Assembly: GCF_001618955.1 (NCBI RefSeq)
Contig: NZ_LVYV01000014.1
Span: 1 to 56,882, forward strand
DNA length: 56,882 bases
Direction of reading: 5' to 3'
Source of the DNA: Tardiphaga robiniae
GTDB lineage: Bacteria; Pseudomonadota; Alphaproteobacteria; Rhizobiales; Xanthobacteraceae
In this document: in pieces, positions 45,322 to 55,212 of the stretch
Layout of the letters: each line of letters starts with the position of its first letter
Numbering within the stretch: the first letter of the stretch is position 1
Notes under the pieces: model-generated
Told to the model about the DNA's origin: nothing
The model's database searches: none
The model's input: the letters and a program-made list of their open reading frames with translations, nothing else
Program-made: the position numbers and the translations under genes

Positions 45322-46076
45322 CAAGTTTTGACGTGATCGGTGGTAACGCGCGTGGCGGAACGCTCTATGGCATCGGGGTCGGGCCTGGCGATATCAACTA
45401 TCTGACGCTGCGGGCTGCAGCTCTTGTGCGGGATGTCGATGTGATCGCCTTTTTTGCCAAGCGCGGCCTTCAGGGCAATTCGCGTGGCATCGTCGACCCC
45501 TTGATCGAAAAGGGACGTCCGGAGTTGCGGCTGGAATATCCCGTTACTAACGAGATACCGCCGGAAGATCCTTCCTATCAGGAGCAGATCAGCCGCTTCT
45601 ATGAGGAAAGCGTCGAGACGCTGTCGGGGCTGCTCCGGCAAGGCAAGTCGGTAGGGTTGCTGGCTGAGGGCGATCCGTTCTTCTATGGCTCGTTCATGCA
45701 CATCTGGCGGCGTCTCGAAGCCAGCTTCCCGATTGAGGTCGTGCCTGGAGTCACAGGCATGTCGGCTTGCTGGACGCGCGCAAATGCGCCGATCACCTGG
45801 GGCAATGACGTTCTCTCGGTACTCCCCGGAACCCTGGATGAAGATCAGTTGAGGCGTCGTCTCACTGAAACGGATGCTGCAGTGATCATGAAGGTCGGCA
45901 AGAACCTGGCAAAGATCCGCCGCGCCGTTGATGCGGCGGGTTTGCTTGCGCGCGCCATTTATGTGGAGCGAGGCTCCATGCCCGGTGAGCGGATCATGCC
46001 GTTGTCCGAATGCCCCGACGGCGATGGACCTTACTTTTCGATGGTGTTGATTCCGGGTCAGGGGAGACGGCTGTGA
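45318..46076 (+). CDS. cobI: Precorrin-2 C20-methyltransferase CobI
   Basis: 252 residues: GTLYGIGVGPGDINYLTLRAA, GLLAEGDPFFYGSFMHIW and VVPGVTGMSACWTRANAPITWG. It is a SAM-dependent methylase acting on precorrin-2. ATGA overlap with cobH; the end overlaps cobJ. Confidence 0.94.
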   Translation: MTSFDVIGGNARGGTLYGIGVGPGDINYLTLRAAALVRDVDVIAFFAKRGLQGNSRGIVDPLIEKGRPELRLEYPVTNEIPPEDPSYQEQISRFYEESVETLSGLLRQGKSVGLLAEGDPFFYGSFMHIWRRLEASFPIEVVPGVTGMSACWTRANAPITWGNDVLSVLPGTLDEDQLRRRLTETDAAVIMKVGKNLAKIRRAVDAAGLLARAIYVERGSMPGERIMPLSECPDGDGPYFSMVLIPGQGRRL

Positions 46077-46840
46077 GCGGCTCGGTTTTTATTGTGGGTC
46101 TTGGACCCGGATCCATAGATCTCCTGACGCCGGCGGCGAGCAGGGCGCTTCAGGCCGCGACGGACCTCGTTGGCTATGGACCTTATATCGATCGAATCCC
46201 GGAAACTCTCTTCAGCCAGTGCCGTCATGCGTCCGGCAATCGCGTCGAGATCGACCGGGCACAGCACGCGCTCACACTCGCGGCCGAAGGTAGAAAGGTC
46301 GCAGTCGTTTCGGGCGGCGATCCCGGCGTGTTCGCAATGGCGGCTGCGGTGTTCGAGGCGATCGAGGCCGGCAATCCCGCTTGGCGCGATCTCGATATTC
46401 GTGTCGAGCCGGGGATTACAGCCATGCTCGCCGCAGCAGCCGAGGTCGGCGCACCCCTTGGGGCGGACTTCTGCGCAATCTCTCTGTCGGACAATCTGAA
46501 GTCATGGGACACCATCGAGCGACGCCTGCGGGCCGCGGCTGAAGGTGACTTTGTCATCTCGCTTTACAATCCCGCGTCGCGGGCGCGGCCCCATCAGCTT
46601 GGTCAGGCATTCGAACTCTTGCGCACCATCAAGTCGCCCGAGACCGTTGTGCTCTTCGTCAGAAAAGCCGGGACTCCGGAAGCAGGCGTCATCGTATCAA
46701 CCCTGGCAGAGGTCGATTCGGCTCTCGCCGATATGCGCACGCTTGTCATCATCGGAGCCGAAGCCACGCGGTTGATTCCCCGAACGGGATTGCGGCCATG
46801 GATCTATACGCCACGCGCGGAGCAAGAGGGTGCGCGATGA
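46073..46840 (+). CDS. cobJ: Precorrin-3B C17-methyltransferase CobJ
   Basis: 255 residues from GTG 46073 (overlapping the cobI stop). SVFIVGLGPGSIDLLTPAA, VVSGGDPGVFAMAAAVFEA, FCAISLSDNLKSWDTIERRL and FVISLYNPASRARPHQL are diagnostic. It methylates C-17 with ring contraction. Its 3' end overlaps the opposite-strand cobK by 37 bases. Confidence 0.94.
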   Translation: MSGSVFIVGLGPGSIDLLTPAASRALQAATDLVGYGPYIDRIPETLFSQCRHASGNRVEIDRAQHALTLAAEGRKVAVVSGGDPGVFAMAAAVFEAIEAGNPAWRDLDIRVEPGITAMLAAAAEVGAPLGADFCAISLSDNLKSWDTIERRLRAAAEGDFVISLYNPASRARPHQLGQAFELLRTIKSPETVVLFVRKAGTPEAGVIVSTLAEVDSALADMRTLVIIGAEATRLIPRTGLRPWIYTPRAEQEGAR

Positions 46841-47592
46841 ACACGCTGTTGTTCGAGCCACGCCACGACAGCTTCAGCATTCTGCACGGCGTATCCGGAC
46901 GGCTTATGCGGACGCGCAATCATCACGACCGGAATGCCAAGCGCGCGCGTTGCGTCGATCTTGGCATAAGTCGCAGCTCCGCCGGAGTTCTTGGAAACGA
47001 GAACATCTATTGTCTCGCGCTCAAGGAGTTCGGTTTCGGCCGTTATGTCGAAGGGACCTCGGCTGAACAAGAATTGGATATTGGGCGGCAGCGCGACATC
47101 GTCGGGCGGATCGATGGTGCGTGCGATGTAGTGATGATGAGGTCGCGTTGCGAAGGCGCCAAGCTCCTGCCGGCCCATGCTCAGGAAAACACGACGCGGC
47201 TCAGGCCCCAGCGCGTCAGCGGCGGCTTCGGCGCTCGCGACGCTCAGCCAGTTATCGTCCGGTCGAGGCTGCCAGGCGGGGCGCAGGATCGAGGCGAGTG
47301 GAACTGCAAGCCGCGTGCACGCGGCCACCGCGTTGGACGAGATCTGATCGGCATAGGGATGCGTCGCATCAACGACTGCGTCGATTTTTTCCCGCTGCAG
47401 CCATGTGGCAAGACCGTCGGCGCCGCCGAAGCCGCCGACGCGTGTTTGAACAGGCTGGGCTTTGGGCTTCGCGGTGCGCCCGGCAAGCGAGAGTGTCGTC
47501 TCAAAGCGCGGGTCGTCCGCAAGCAGACGCGTCAGGTCAGAGGCCTCCGTGGTACCTCCGAGGATCAGAACGCGTATCAAGGCCATCTCCAT
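46804..47592 (-). CDS. cobK: Precorrin-6A reductase CobK
   Basis: About 262 residues on the minus strand: IRVLILGGTTEASDLTRLLA, VDATHPYADQISSNAV, FLSMGRQELGAF and LVSKNSGGAATYAKIDATRALGIPVVMI, in parts, are CobK/CbiJ features. It reduces precorrin-6A with NADPH. The start is ATG 47592 or 47586. It is the only reversed gene in the cluster and is convergent with cobJ and divergent from cobL. Confidence 0.92.
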   Translation of the reverse strand: MEMALIRVLILGGTTEASDLTRLLADDPRFETTLSLAGRTAKPKAQPVQTRVGGFGGADGLATWLQREKIDAVVDATHPYADQISSNAVAACTRLAVPLASILRPAWQPRPDDNWLSVASAEAAADALGPEPRRVFLSMGRQELGAFATRPHHHYIARTIDPPDDVALPPNIQFLFSRGPFDITAETELLERETIDVLVSKNSGGAATYAKIDATRALGIPVVMIARPHKPSGYAVQNAEAVVAWLEQQRVHRAPSCSARGV

Positions 47593-48826
47593 GTCTGCTG
47601 AGCCCGCAACCTGCACGGAGCTGCGCTGGCTGTCCATCATCGGCATCGGTGAAGATGGTATCGACGGGCTGTCTTCTGTTGCCAAGCACTTGATCAGCTC
47701 GGCGGAACTGGTTGTAGGCGGCGCGCGCCATCTGGAACTGGCCGGCGATCTTGTGCTTGGGCAGCGTCTGATCTGGCCAAGTCCCATGAGCGACGCATTC
47801 GCCGAGATCAAGCAGCACCGGGGGCGCGCCGTCGCGGTTCTGGCGAGCGGCGATCCCTTTCATTTCGGCGTTGGCAAGCAACTCGCGGCATTTGTCCCAG
47901 CCGAGGAATTCATTTGCCTGCCGCAACCGTCCGCTTTCAGTCTCGCCGCTGCACGGATGGGATGGTCGCTGCAGGACGTTGCGCTGGTCACGCTGCATGG
48001 TCGTGCGCTGCACGGCATTATCAGGCACCTGCAACCCGGCGCGCGCATCCTCGCGCTGTCTTGGGACGGCACAACGCCAGCCAAGCTCGCCGAGCTTCTC
48101 AACGCGCATCGCATGGGCCAATCGCGGGTCACGGTGCTCGAGGCGATGGGGGGCCCTCGCGAGCTGATACGTCACGCGACGGCATCGACTTGCGACATCG
48201 CAGACATTGCCGCGCTCAATACGATCGCGATCGAGGTGATAGCGGAACCGAATGCTGCGATCATCTCTTTCGCACCGGGCCGGGATGACGGGTTATTCGA
48301 GCATGACGGCCAACTGACGAAGCGCGAGATTCGCGCGGTGACGCTGTCGTCGCTGGAGCCACGACATGGCGAACTGCTCTGGGATATCGGGCTCGGTGCG
48401 GGATCTGTCGCGATCGAGTGGTTGCTGCGGCATCCCTCCTTGAGTGCAATCGGCGTTGAGGCGCATCAGAATCGGGCAGACCGGGCCGCGCGGAATGCCG
48501 CAGCGCTCGGTGCGCCGGATCTCAAGATCGTGCAAGGCCGTGCGCCGGAGGCGCTGGCAGGGCTTGCCAGACCGGATGCCGTGTTTGTCGGTGGCGGCAT
48601 GGTGGATGATGGCGTCTTCGAAGCTGTCTGGTCAGCGCTGAAGCCTGGCGGGCGCCTCGTGGCCAATGCGGTATCGCTGGAGACGGAAGCCCGGCTCGCC
48701 GACTATTTCGGCCGCTTCGGCGGCGATCTCGTGCGGCTCCAAATCGCGCGAGTCGATAAAATCGGGACCATGTCCGGCTGGCGTCCAGCCATGCCGGTGA
48801 CGCAATGGCGGGTGAGGAAGCCATGA
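47591..48826 (+). CDS. cobL: Precorrin-6B methyltransferase/decarboxylase CobL
   Basis: 411 residues. The N-terminal tetrapyrrole methylase part (LSIIGIGEDGIDGLSSVA, VLASGDPFHFGVGKQLA) is CbiE-like. The C-terminal Rossmann methyltransferase (LLWDIGLGAGSVAIEWLLRHP, AVFVGGGMVDDGVFEAVW) is CbiT-like. It methylates C-5 and C-15 and decarboxylates C-12. The ATG at 47591 shares a CATG with the divergent cobK start. Confidence 0.94.
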   Translation: MSAEPATCTELRWLSIIGIGEDGIDGLSSVAKHLISSAELVVGGARHLELAGDLVLGQRLIWPSPMSDAFAEIKQHRGRAVAVLASGDPFHFGVGKQLAAFVPAEEFICLPQPSAFSLAAARMGWSLQDVALVTLHGRALHGIIRHLQPGARILALSWDGTTPAKLAELLNAHRMGQSRVTVLEAMGGPRELIRHATASTCDIADIAALNTIAIEVIAEPNAAIISFAPGRDDGLFEHDGQLTKREIRAVTLSSLEPRHGELLWDIGLGAGSVAIEWLLRHPSLSAIGVEAHQNRADRAARNAAALGAPDLKIVQGRAPEALAGLARPDAVFVGGGMVDDGVFEAVWSALKPGGRLVANAVSLETEARLADYFGRFGGDLVRLQIARVDKIGTMSGWRPAMPVTQWRVRKP

Positions 48827-49206
48827 TCGTTGCGGGCATCGGATGCAGGCGCGGCGCGCCGTCCGACGATATCGTTAGTTTGATTTTCGCGGCGCTCTCG
48901 AATTTCGGTATTGCGCATGAGGACCTCATAGCGATCGCGACGGAAACATTGAAAGCCGAGGAGCAGGGGTTGGCGAATGCAGCCCGGTTTCTCTCGGTGC
49001 CGCTGGTCCTATGTCCGCTGTCAGATCTGGGGCGCGTCACCGATCGGATCATCACGCATTCATTACGCGTTCAGGCGATCAAGGGCGTTCCGTCGATTGC
49101 GGAAGCATCTGCGCTTGTGGCAGCGGGGCACAATGCCCGGCTGCTCGGGGCGCGCATCGTGGCCAACAACATAACCTGCGCGATCGCAATTGGTGAGGGA
49201 TCATGA
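48823..49206 (+). CDS. cobE: Cobalamin biosynthesis protein CobE (CbiG C-terminal-like)
   Basis: 127 residues: [50 protein letters not shown] and the final [12 protein letters not shown]. It corresponds to the C-terminal domain of CbiG and is found in aerobic clusters; its exact role is unsettled. ATGA overlap with cobL. Confidence 0.9.
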   Translation: MIVAGIGCRRGAPSDDIVSLIFAALSNFGIAHEDLIAIATETLKAEEQGLANAARFLSVPLVLCPLSDLGRVTDRIITHSLRVQAIKGVPSIAEASALVAAGHNARLLGARIVANNITCAIAIGEGS

Positions 49207-49964
49207 CTGTTCATTTCATCGGAGCCGGACCCGGCGCACCCGATCTGATCACGATCCGCGGACGCGATCTGATCGCTGCCTCTCCGGTCTGCCTCTATGC
49301 TGGTTCGTTGGTACCGAAAGCTCTGCTCGGCCATTGCCCGGCTGGCGCGCGCATCATCAATACGGCGCCGATGTCACTCGACGAGATCATCGCGGAGATC
49401 GTGCAAGCCACCGATGCAGGTCAGGATGTCGCGCGGCTACATTCCGGCGATCTATCGATCTGGAGCGCGCTTGGCGAACAGTTGCGGCGTCTCGATGCGC
49501 TCAATATCCCGTACACCGTCACGCCGGGCGTGCCGGCTTTCGCCGCAGCCTCTGCAGCGCTGGCACGGGAATTGACACTACCCGAGGTCGCGCAGTCGGT
49601 CGTCCTGACCCGAACCTCAGGACGGGCTACGTCGATGCCCGAAACGGAAGATTTGGCTGCATTCGCGGCGACGCGTGCCACGCTCGCTATTCATCTGTCC
49701 ATTCACGTGCTTGAGACAACAGTTGCGACCTTGATCCCCACTTATGGCGAAGCGTGTCCGGTTGCGGTGGTGTTTCGCGCAAGCTGGCCTGACGAACAGA
49801 TCATCCGCGCCACACTCGGCACCATCGCCGCTGAAGTTCAGAAGACCAGCATCGATCGTACTGCGCTTATTCTCGTGGGCGAGGTGTTGGCCGCGCGGGA
49901 GTTTCGTGAAAGTGCGCTTTACGACAGCGCCTATCAGCGGCGGTTCCGGGGGCGAGAGTCGTGA
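49203..49964 (+). CDS. cobM: Precorrin-4 C11-methyltransferase CobM
   Basis: 253 residues: [55 protein letters not shown] and [17 protein letters not shown]. It transfers methyl to C-11 of precorrin-4. Overlaps the cobE stop. Confidence 0.94.
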   Translation: MTVHFIGAGPGAPDLITIRGRDLIAASPVCLYAGSLVPKALLGHCPAGARIINTAPMSLDEIIAEIVQATDAGQDVARLHSGDLSIWSALGEQLRRLDALNIPYTVTPGVPAFAAASAALARELTLPEVAQSVVLTRTSGRATSMPETEDLAAFAATRATLAIHLSIHVLETTVATLIPTYGEACPVAVVFRASWPDEQIIRATLGTIAAEVQKTSIDRTALILVGEVLAAREFRESALYDSAYQRRFRGRES

Positions 49965-50761
49965 TGGACGCTCAGCTTCTCGCCGATACCCTTCCTAAGT
50001 TCCCGGACTTCCCACCCGGCGAAGTATGGCTTGCAGGTGCAGGCCCGGGCGATCCCGGGCTTTTGACACTGCATACGCTCCACGCACTGCAGACGGCAGA
50101 TGACATTGTTCACGATGCGCTGGTTGATCCGCGGATCCTGAAGCTTGCGGGCAATCAGGCGAAACTGATCTTTGCGGGAAAGCGTGGCGGCAGACCTTCA
50201 TCCGAGCAGGGCGACATCAATGAGCTTCTGATCGAACGCGCCAGGATGCAGCATCGCGTTCTGCGGCTGAAAGGCGGCGATCCCTTTGTATTCGGGCGTG
50301 GTGGAGAAGAAGCCTTGGCACTGACGCGGGCCGGTGTTCGATTCAGAATCATACCGGGCATTACGTCGGGACTTGCGGCTGCAGCCCTCGCCGGCATTCC
50401 CGCGACGATGCGGGACATCAACCATGCGGTTATCCTGATGGCGGGCAGCCGATCGGCGGATCGGGCATCGATAGCCGAGTGGGAGAGGCTGGCGAGTGTC
50501 GGACAGCCGATCATCGTTTACATGCCCATGTCGAATTTGCCTGAGATCATGAGCGCCTTCGAACGTGGCGGCATGGGGCGTGATACACCGGCCGTTATCA
50601 TCAGCTCGGCATCGACGTCGGATGAGCAAATTGTTGAAACGAGTCTTAGCAAAGCTGCGGCGGACGCCGAGCGGCAGGGAATCTGTGCGCCTGCAATCGT
50701 GATTGTCGGTGCGATTGCCGGGATGAGGCAGAAGCTTCTGTCCAATATGGCTTGTGAATGA
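49964..50761 (+). CDS. cobA: Uroporphyrinogen-III C-methyltransferase (SUMT) CobA
   Basis: About 265 residues: VWLAGAGPGDPGLLTLHTLHAL, FAGKRGGRPSSEQGDINELL, LRLKGGDPFVFGRGGEEALAL and FRIIPGITSGLAAAALAGIP. It makes precorrin-2, the branch point to corrinoids and sirohaem. There is no CysG N-terminal dehydrogenase domain. Last gene of the plus-strand cob run. Confidence 0.94.
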   Translation: MDAQLLADTLPKFPDFPPGEVWLAGAGPGDPGLLTLHTLHALQTADDIVHDALVDPRILKLAGNQAKLIFAGKRGGRPSSEQGDINELLIERARMQHRVLRLKGGDPFVFGRGGEEALALTRAGVRFRIIPGITSGLAAAALAGIPATMRDINHAVILMAGSRSADRASIAEWERLASVGQPIIVYMPMSNLPEIMSAFERGGMGRDTPAVIISSASTSDEQIVETSLSKAAADAERQGICAPAIVIVGAIAGMRQKLLSNMACE

Positions 50762-51224
50762 TGATCGTCGACTTGCTGCCATACGGGCAGGGTTCCTTGG
50801 GCAGTTGTTGCGGGATGCTCTTCAAGCATCGCTCGCCTTCATTTATTCACGGTTCGTTCGATTTGCCAGCTTGTCTTTCACGCTCGACCACCCGAGGTGG
50901 AAAACCGGAAGAACGCCGTTAGACCATTGATGTCGGTCTTATGTGGGGACAACAGATGTCTCGAGGTTCGTTCCAGATATCTGGAGCACCGGCCCTGAGG
51001 GCAAAGATCAGATCGTTCTCGCTAGCGCCGCTTCCACGCTAGTGTTTTGCGCTGCTGATGTCCACTACGTTCACGCGCATCGGCTGCATGCTTCGCAACG
51101 CAAAGAATAGGCGCTCAGCCTAGGCCGCGGTCAATTGAGGAAGCGCCCCTTAGCGTCGACCGTAGGGACTCATTAAATTCGCATAACTTACATTTTGGAA
51201 TATTATCCTGGAATCTTGATCGTG
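50762..51224. other. Intergenic region between cobA and the fluoride operon
   Basis: About 460 bases with no credible gene. It marks the junction between the chromosomal cob cluster and a fluoride-resistance operon that may be acquired. Confidence 0.45.
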
Positions 51225-51253
51225 TTGACAGGGATCAATCCACCTCTGTAAGA
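51225..51253 (+). promoter_or_regulatory. Probable sigma-70 promoter of the fluoride operon
   Basis: TTGACA (51225-51230) and GTAAGA (51248-51253) are spaced by 17 bases. The expected transcript start, about 51260, falls right at the 5' edge of the fluoride aptamer. Confidence 0.55.
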
Positions 51254-51261
51254 AAACGACA

Positions 51262-51326
51262 CGGTAATGGATTCTGCCGGGCCATCGTGGCCGAACCGCT
51301 TCCGAGAGAAGCTGATGACTCCTACT
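51262..51326 (+). promoter_or_regulatory. Fluoride (crcB-type) riboswitch
   Basis: GGTAATGGATTCTGCC, a GGCCATCGTGGCC extension hairpin, AACCGCTTC...GAAGC and the signature TGATGACTCCTAC occur in order, as in the crcB motif. GGA of the first element can pair with TCC of the last as the pseudoknot. Downstream GAGTAGAGTC (about 51349-51358) can pair with GACTC-C-TACTC of the aptamer, a likely expression platform. It precedes a CLC-F-type gene. Confidence 0.82.
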
Positions 51327-51432
51327 CAACTCGCCCTCTGGGGCGGAGGAGTAGAGTCGTGAGTCCGCCCCACTACATTTGCGATAGTCACTATCCGGCC
51401 GGCCAAGCCGCTTTGTCAGCGGTCGGCACGCC

Positions 51433-53244
51433 ATGATGTCTGCTGCTGCTGGCTTCTTGCGTCTCGAACAGATCCGCAGCCTGTTCAAATGGGTCGGTAT
51501 CGTCGTTCCCATGGCGGCCGTGGTGGGGTCGCTGTGCGCCCTGTTCCTGTGGGGCCTGGACCGGGCCACCCAGGCGCGCTTCAACTATCCCTGGCTGATC
51601 TACGGCATGCCCGTGGCCGGCTTCCTGATGGTGCTGGCCTATCAGCACTTCGGCCGATCCGCCGAAGGTGGCAACAACTTGATTGTTGAACAGATCCACG
51701 AGCCCGGCGGCGGCGTGCCGCTGAGGATGGCGCCGTTCATCCTCGTTACGACCATTCTCACGCATCTGGTCGGCGGTTCGGCTGGCCGTGAAGGCACGGC
51801 CGTGCAACTCGGCGGCAGCATCGCCAGCGCTTTTGCAAAGGCCTTCAAACTCTCCCCTGCTGACATCCGCATTCTGCTGATGGCCGGCATCGCTGCCGGA
51901 TTCGGAGCGGTGTTTGGCACACCGATCGCCGGGGCGATTTTCGCCCTTGAGGTGCTGACCATCGGGCGGATGCAATATGAAGCCCTGCTGCCCTGCCTGA
52001 TGGCCGCGATTGCAGGCGACTGGAGCTGCCACGCCTGGGGCATCGAGCATACGCACTACTCAATCGGCTACCTGGCCAACGCCGGCGAAACGACCGGCTT
52101 TCACCTTGACGCACTGCTGTTGCTCAAAGTCGGCATTGCCGGCGCCGCGTTCGGCTTGGCTGCGCGCTTCTTCAGTGAGTTCTCGCACCTGGTGACGGGC
52201 GCGTTCAAGATGGTCTGCCCCTACGCACCGCTGCGGCCGGTCATCGCCAGCGCCATTCTCATCGGGCTGGTCTACGCGCTGGGCACCCGTGAGTATCTTG
52301 GCCTGGGCGTCTGGTCGGCAAACCCTGCTGACGCGACCATTGCCGGCTTTTTTCATCCTGGTCACGTCGATCAGTGGAGCTGGCTTTGGAAAACCATCTT
52401 CACGGTTGTTACGCTGAGCAGCGGCTTTAAAGGCGGCGAAGTCACGCCGCTGTTCTTCATCGGCGCCGCGCTGGGTAACGCGCTCGCGTCGCTGCTGGGT
52501 GCACCCTCCGATCTGTTCGCAGGACTTGGTTTCGTGGCCCTGTTCGCGGGCGCCACGAACACACCGCTTGCCTGCATGATCATGGGCATTGAGCTGTTTG
52601 GGTCGCTTCACGCGGTCTACATCGCCGTCGCCTGTTTCGTGGCCTACCTCTGCAGCGGCCATTCCAGCATCTACATGTCGCAGCGGCTGGGCACGCCCAA
52701 GTCCGCTGTCACCCACATCCCTCCTGACATGTCGGTCCGCCAGGTCCGCGATCTCAACGCGCAGGCCTTCGGCGACTTTGTCGGCCGGGTGCGCATGCGT
52801 TCCTCAACCTCCCCCCTCCCAGCAAAGAAAGTCAGTCTCATGGCTCGCCACACGCTCGCACTCAAAGAAATCGGCATGGTCCGCATTTGCGTGAAGCCAC
52901 GGGAAAAGGCCGTCGACGTCGGCAACCGGCTTTTTGGCGGCCGCCCGCTGTATCGCGAGCTGGTGATGCAGGCCAAGGCCGCCGGCATCATGCATGCGAC
53001 CGCGCATCATACCCATTTCGGCTACTGCAACAGCGGCAAGCTTGAAGACGAGGGGTTCGAGATCTCCAACCCCGACTTGACGATGTGCGTCGAACTCATC
53101 ACTCCGCGTGAAGAACTGGAGCACTTCTGCCGCACGCATGGCGACCTGCTGAAGCGCAAAGTCATCATCTACAAGCACATCGAGCACTGGGATCTCGTCG
53201 GTGAAGACGTCACGGTGCACGACGCGCTGAAAGCACGGGCATGA
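51433..53244 (+). CDS. CLC-F-type fluoride/proton antiporter with C-terminal DUF190 domain
   Basis: 603 residues. Residues ~15-430 are a CLC channel/antiporter with the fluoride-clade features [33 protein letters not shown] and [15 protein letters not shown]. Residues ~470-600 are a PII-like DUF190 domain ([38 protein letters not shown]). CLC-F proteins export fluoride; DUF190 could sense a ligand. The fluoride riboswitch upstream supports the substrate. The start may also be the second Met. Confidence 0.88.
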   Translation: MMSAAAGFLRLEQIRSLFKWVGIVVPMAAVVGSLCALFLWGLDRATQARFNYPWLIYGMPVAGFLMVLAYQHFGRSAEGGNNLIVEQIHEPGGGVPLRMAPFILVTTILTHLVGGSAGREGTAVQLGGSIASAFAKAFKLSPADIRILLMAGIAAGFGAVFGTPIAGAIFALEVLTIGRMQYEALLPCLMAAIAGDWSCHAWGIEHTHYSIGYLANAGETTGFHLDALLLLKVGIAGAAFGLAARFFSEFSHLVTGAFKMVCPYAPLRPVIASAILIGLVYALGTREYLGLGVWSANPADATIAGFFHPGHVDQWSWLWKTIFTVVTLSSGFKGGEVTPLFFIGAALGNALASLLGAPSDLFAGLGFVALFAGATNTPLACMIMGIELFGSLHAVYIAVACFVAYLCSGHSSIYMSQRLGTPKSAVTHIPPDMSVRQVRDLNAQAFGDFVGRVRMRSSTSPLPAKKVSLMARHTLALKEIGMVRICVKPREKAVDVGNRLFGGRPLYRELVMQAKAAGIMHATAHHTHFGYCNSGKLEDEGFEISNPDLTMCVELITPREELEHFCRTHGDLLKRKVIIYKHIEHWDLVGEDVTVHDALKARA

Positions 53245-53678
53245 AAGACCTGTCGCTTTCATGGATATTCTGGGCGCTGCTCTCGGCAGCGTTCGCGGCG
53301 CTGACAGCCATCTTTGCGAAGATTGGTATTGAGAACGTCAACTCGGACTTCGCCACGTTCATCCGCACGATCGTCATCCTCATGGCCGCGGGCCTCATCG
53401 TCTATGCAACTGGCAACTGGCAGCAGCCCTCCAGTGTGTCCGCCAAGACCTGGGCGTTCCTGGTGCTGTCAGGTCTTGCGACCGGTGCCTCGTGGATTTG
53501 CTACTTCCGCGCCTTAAAGCTGGGAGACGCCGCGCGGGTCGCGCCGATCGACAAGCTGAGCGTGGTGTTTGTCTCCGTTTTAGCGGTGCTCTTCCTGGGT
53601 GAGCGGCTCGCGCTGCCAAACTGGCTCGGCGTGATCCTGATTGCCTGCGGCGCCGTACTCGTCGCCTACCGGGCCTAG
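53241..53678 (+). CDS. EamA/DMT-type small membrane protein
   Basis: 145 residues with about five membrane helices: [65 protein letters not shown] single EamA repeat, about half the usual transporter, so it probably dimerises. ATGA overlap with the CLC gene. Such half-size EamA proteins are widespread next to ion-stress genes; the substrate is unknown. Confidence 0.85.
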   Translation: MKDLSLSWIFWALLSAAFAALTAIFAKIGIENVNSDFATFIRTIVILMAAGLIVYATGNWQQPSSVSAKTWAFLVLSGLATGASWICYFRALKLGDAARVAPIDKLSVVFVSVLAVLFLGERLALPNWLGVILIACGAVLVAYRA

Positions 53679-53687
53679 GGGGACACC

Positions 53688-53906
53688 ATGAATGCCAGAA
53701 AGCACCGGCTGCGGGTTTTTATAGCAATGGTGGCAAGTGACACCTTCGCAATCTGCTTGCTCGCTGTGGTGCTTGCGACGACGATTCTCGCATTCGGCCT
53801 GGGCGCCGATGCGCATCTCATCATCACCATCCTGGTCTTGGGCATCGCCACGGCCTTCGCTGAGACCACCATCCGCGCGCGCAACAACAAAAGGGACCCC
53901 AAGTGA
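53688..53906 (+). CDS. Small two-helix membrane protein
   Basis: 72 residues with hydrophobic segments AICLLAVVLATTILAFGLG and LIITILVLGIATAFAE. It lies between the EamA-type gene and the phosphatase, overlapping the latter by four bases. Not recognised; the operon position suggests a link to fluoride resistance. Confidence 0.6.
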   Translation: MNARKHRLRVFIAMVASDTFAICLLAVVLATTILAFGLGADAHLIITILVLGIATAFAETTIRARNNKRDPK

Positions 53907-54478
53907 AGAGCCAAGCATTACTGTGGCTGAAGCGGTTTGGCCAAGCGGTCGGTATCGTCTCCGCCCTCGCAGGCGGATGGGCAGGATATCTCCGGCTGAG
54001 CGGCAACTTTCATCCCATCGAAGAAGGGGTCATCTACCGCTCGGGCCAGCTGAGCGGGCTGCAGTTCGCGGACCGCATTGAAGACAATGGCATCCGCTCC
54101 ATCATCAACCTGCGCGGTGATAATACCGGGCAGCCCTGGTACGACGCGGAAATGAAAGCCAGCCGCGCCGCAGGCGTGCGGCACGTTGATTTTCCGCTGT
54201 CGGCGGGCAGGGAACTGACCGACGACCAGGTCAGGCAGCTGACGGCGATGCTACAGGACCTGCCGCGGCCGATTCTGGTTCACTGCGAGGCTGGCGCCGA
54301 TCGCAGCGGCGTGGTGTCAGCCCTCTACAAGCTGCTGGTGGCCAAGCGGCCGGCCGAGGAGGCCGCTGGGCAACTGTCGTTCCGCTACGGCCATTTTCCC
54401 TGGCTGGCGAGCCGCACGGCCGCCATGGACCGCACCTTCGCGCGGGTGATGTTGCAGCTTACTGCGGCAGCCCCCTGA
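53903..54478 (+). CDS. Dual-specificity/tyrosine-type phosphatase
   Basis: 191 residues from GTG 53903. An N-terminal helix (AVGIVSALAGGWAGYL) may anchor it, followed by YRSGQLSGLQF, IRSIINLRG and the catalytic HCEAGADRSG (HCx5R) loop, with an Asp-containing loop before it. It resembles small DSP-like bacterial phosphatases. In fluoride operons phosphatases may relieve inhibited phosphate metabolism; that is inference. Confidence 0.85.
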   Translation: MKSQALLWLKRFGQAVGIVSALAGGWAGYLRLSGNFHPIEEGVIYRSGQLSGLQFADRIEDNGIRSIINLRGDNTGQPWYDAEMKASRAAGVRHVDFPLSAGRELTDDQVRQLTAMLQDLPRPILVHCEAGADRSGVVSALYKLLVAKRPAEEAAGQLSFRYGHFPWLASRTAAMDRTFARVMLQLTAAAP

Positions 54479-54480
54479 TC

Positions 54481-55212
54481 ATGGCGCGCATCGGCAACGC
54501 CCGCACCATCGCAGATATTGAATACGTCATCGAGCCGCCAAGCCTGGGCAGCGACGTCACCGCCTGGCTGGCGCACGGGGTGAGCTGCTCGCGCGACCGG
54601 CACCGGTTCTGTGGCCAGGCGTATTCGTTTTCGCTGGAGATCCTCGAACTGCGTTGTGCAGCCCAGCCGCGGCAGCGCTGGCACGTCGTCATTGTCAGCG
54701 AACGCTGGCAGTTCCGCGACGCCAAAGCCGAGCCGCGCGGCAGCAAGTCACTGCGGGTCATTCAGGGTAAAGCCGCCGATGTCCTGTCGTGGATGCGGCG
54801 GTGCCGTGAACGGAAGTTGGCCAGTAAGACTGGTAACCTCACGCTGCTAACCGGCGACTTCAATTCGGCTTCGCCGCATGACCCTGAACCGGAAGGTTTC
54901 GATACTCTCGCTACGCACCATCGGGTCCGTTATTTGGCGGATGACCTTCAGACTGCGGATCGCAGCGTTCTGGCGCACCTTGATGCGGCGGGATGGATAG
55001 ATCTGGGGCACGCACTCGACCCTGCGAAGACGCCCACAGTGCCTACGGCTGGCTTTGTAGGCACGGAGTTTGCCACCATGCGCTGCGACTACCTGTTGGC
55101 CTCCCGTGCCCTCGCGGCCCGGGCTGTCTCCTACCAAGTGATACGTACATCCGCGACCGACATGGCATCGGATCACTACCCGGTCGTCGCAAGCTTTGAG
55201 GTGCCACAGTGA
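54481..55212 (+). CDS. Probable chimeric ORF: unknown N-half fused to EEP-nuclease C-half
   Basis: 243 residues. The first ~112 (IADIEYVIEPPSLGSDVTAW, SKSLRVIQGKAADVLSWMRR) form one small domain I cannot name, with a natural-looking basic end. From about residue 117 (NLTLLTGDFNSASPHDPEPE) the sequence is the second half of an endonuclease/exonuclease/phosphatase domain with GDFN, a structural DYLLAS and the catalytic SDHYP. The EEP N-terminal catalytic Glu/Asn part is missing. An in-frame deletion joining two neighbouring genes is the simplest explanation. Confidence 0.65.
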   Translation: MARIGNARTIADIEYVIEPPSLGSDVTAWLAHGVSCSRDRHRFCGQAYSFSLEILELRCAAQPRQRWHVVIVSERWQFRDAKAEPRGSKSLRVIQGKAADVLSWMRRCRERKLASKTGNLTLLTGDFNSASPHDPEPEGFDTLATHHRVRYLADDLQTADRSVLAHLDAAGWIDLGHALDPAKTPTVPTAGFVGTEFATMRCDYLLASRALAARAVSYQVIRTSATDMASDHYPVVASFEVPQ

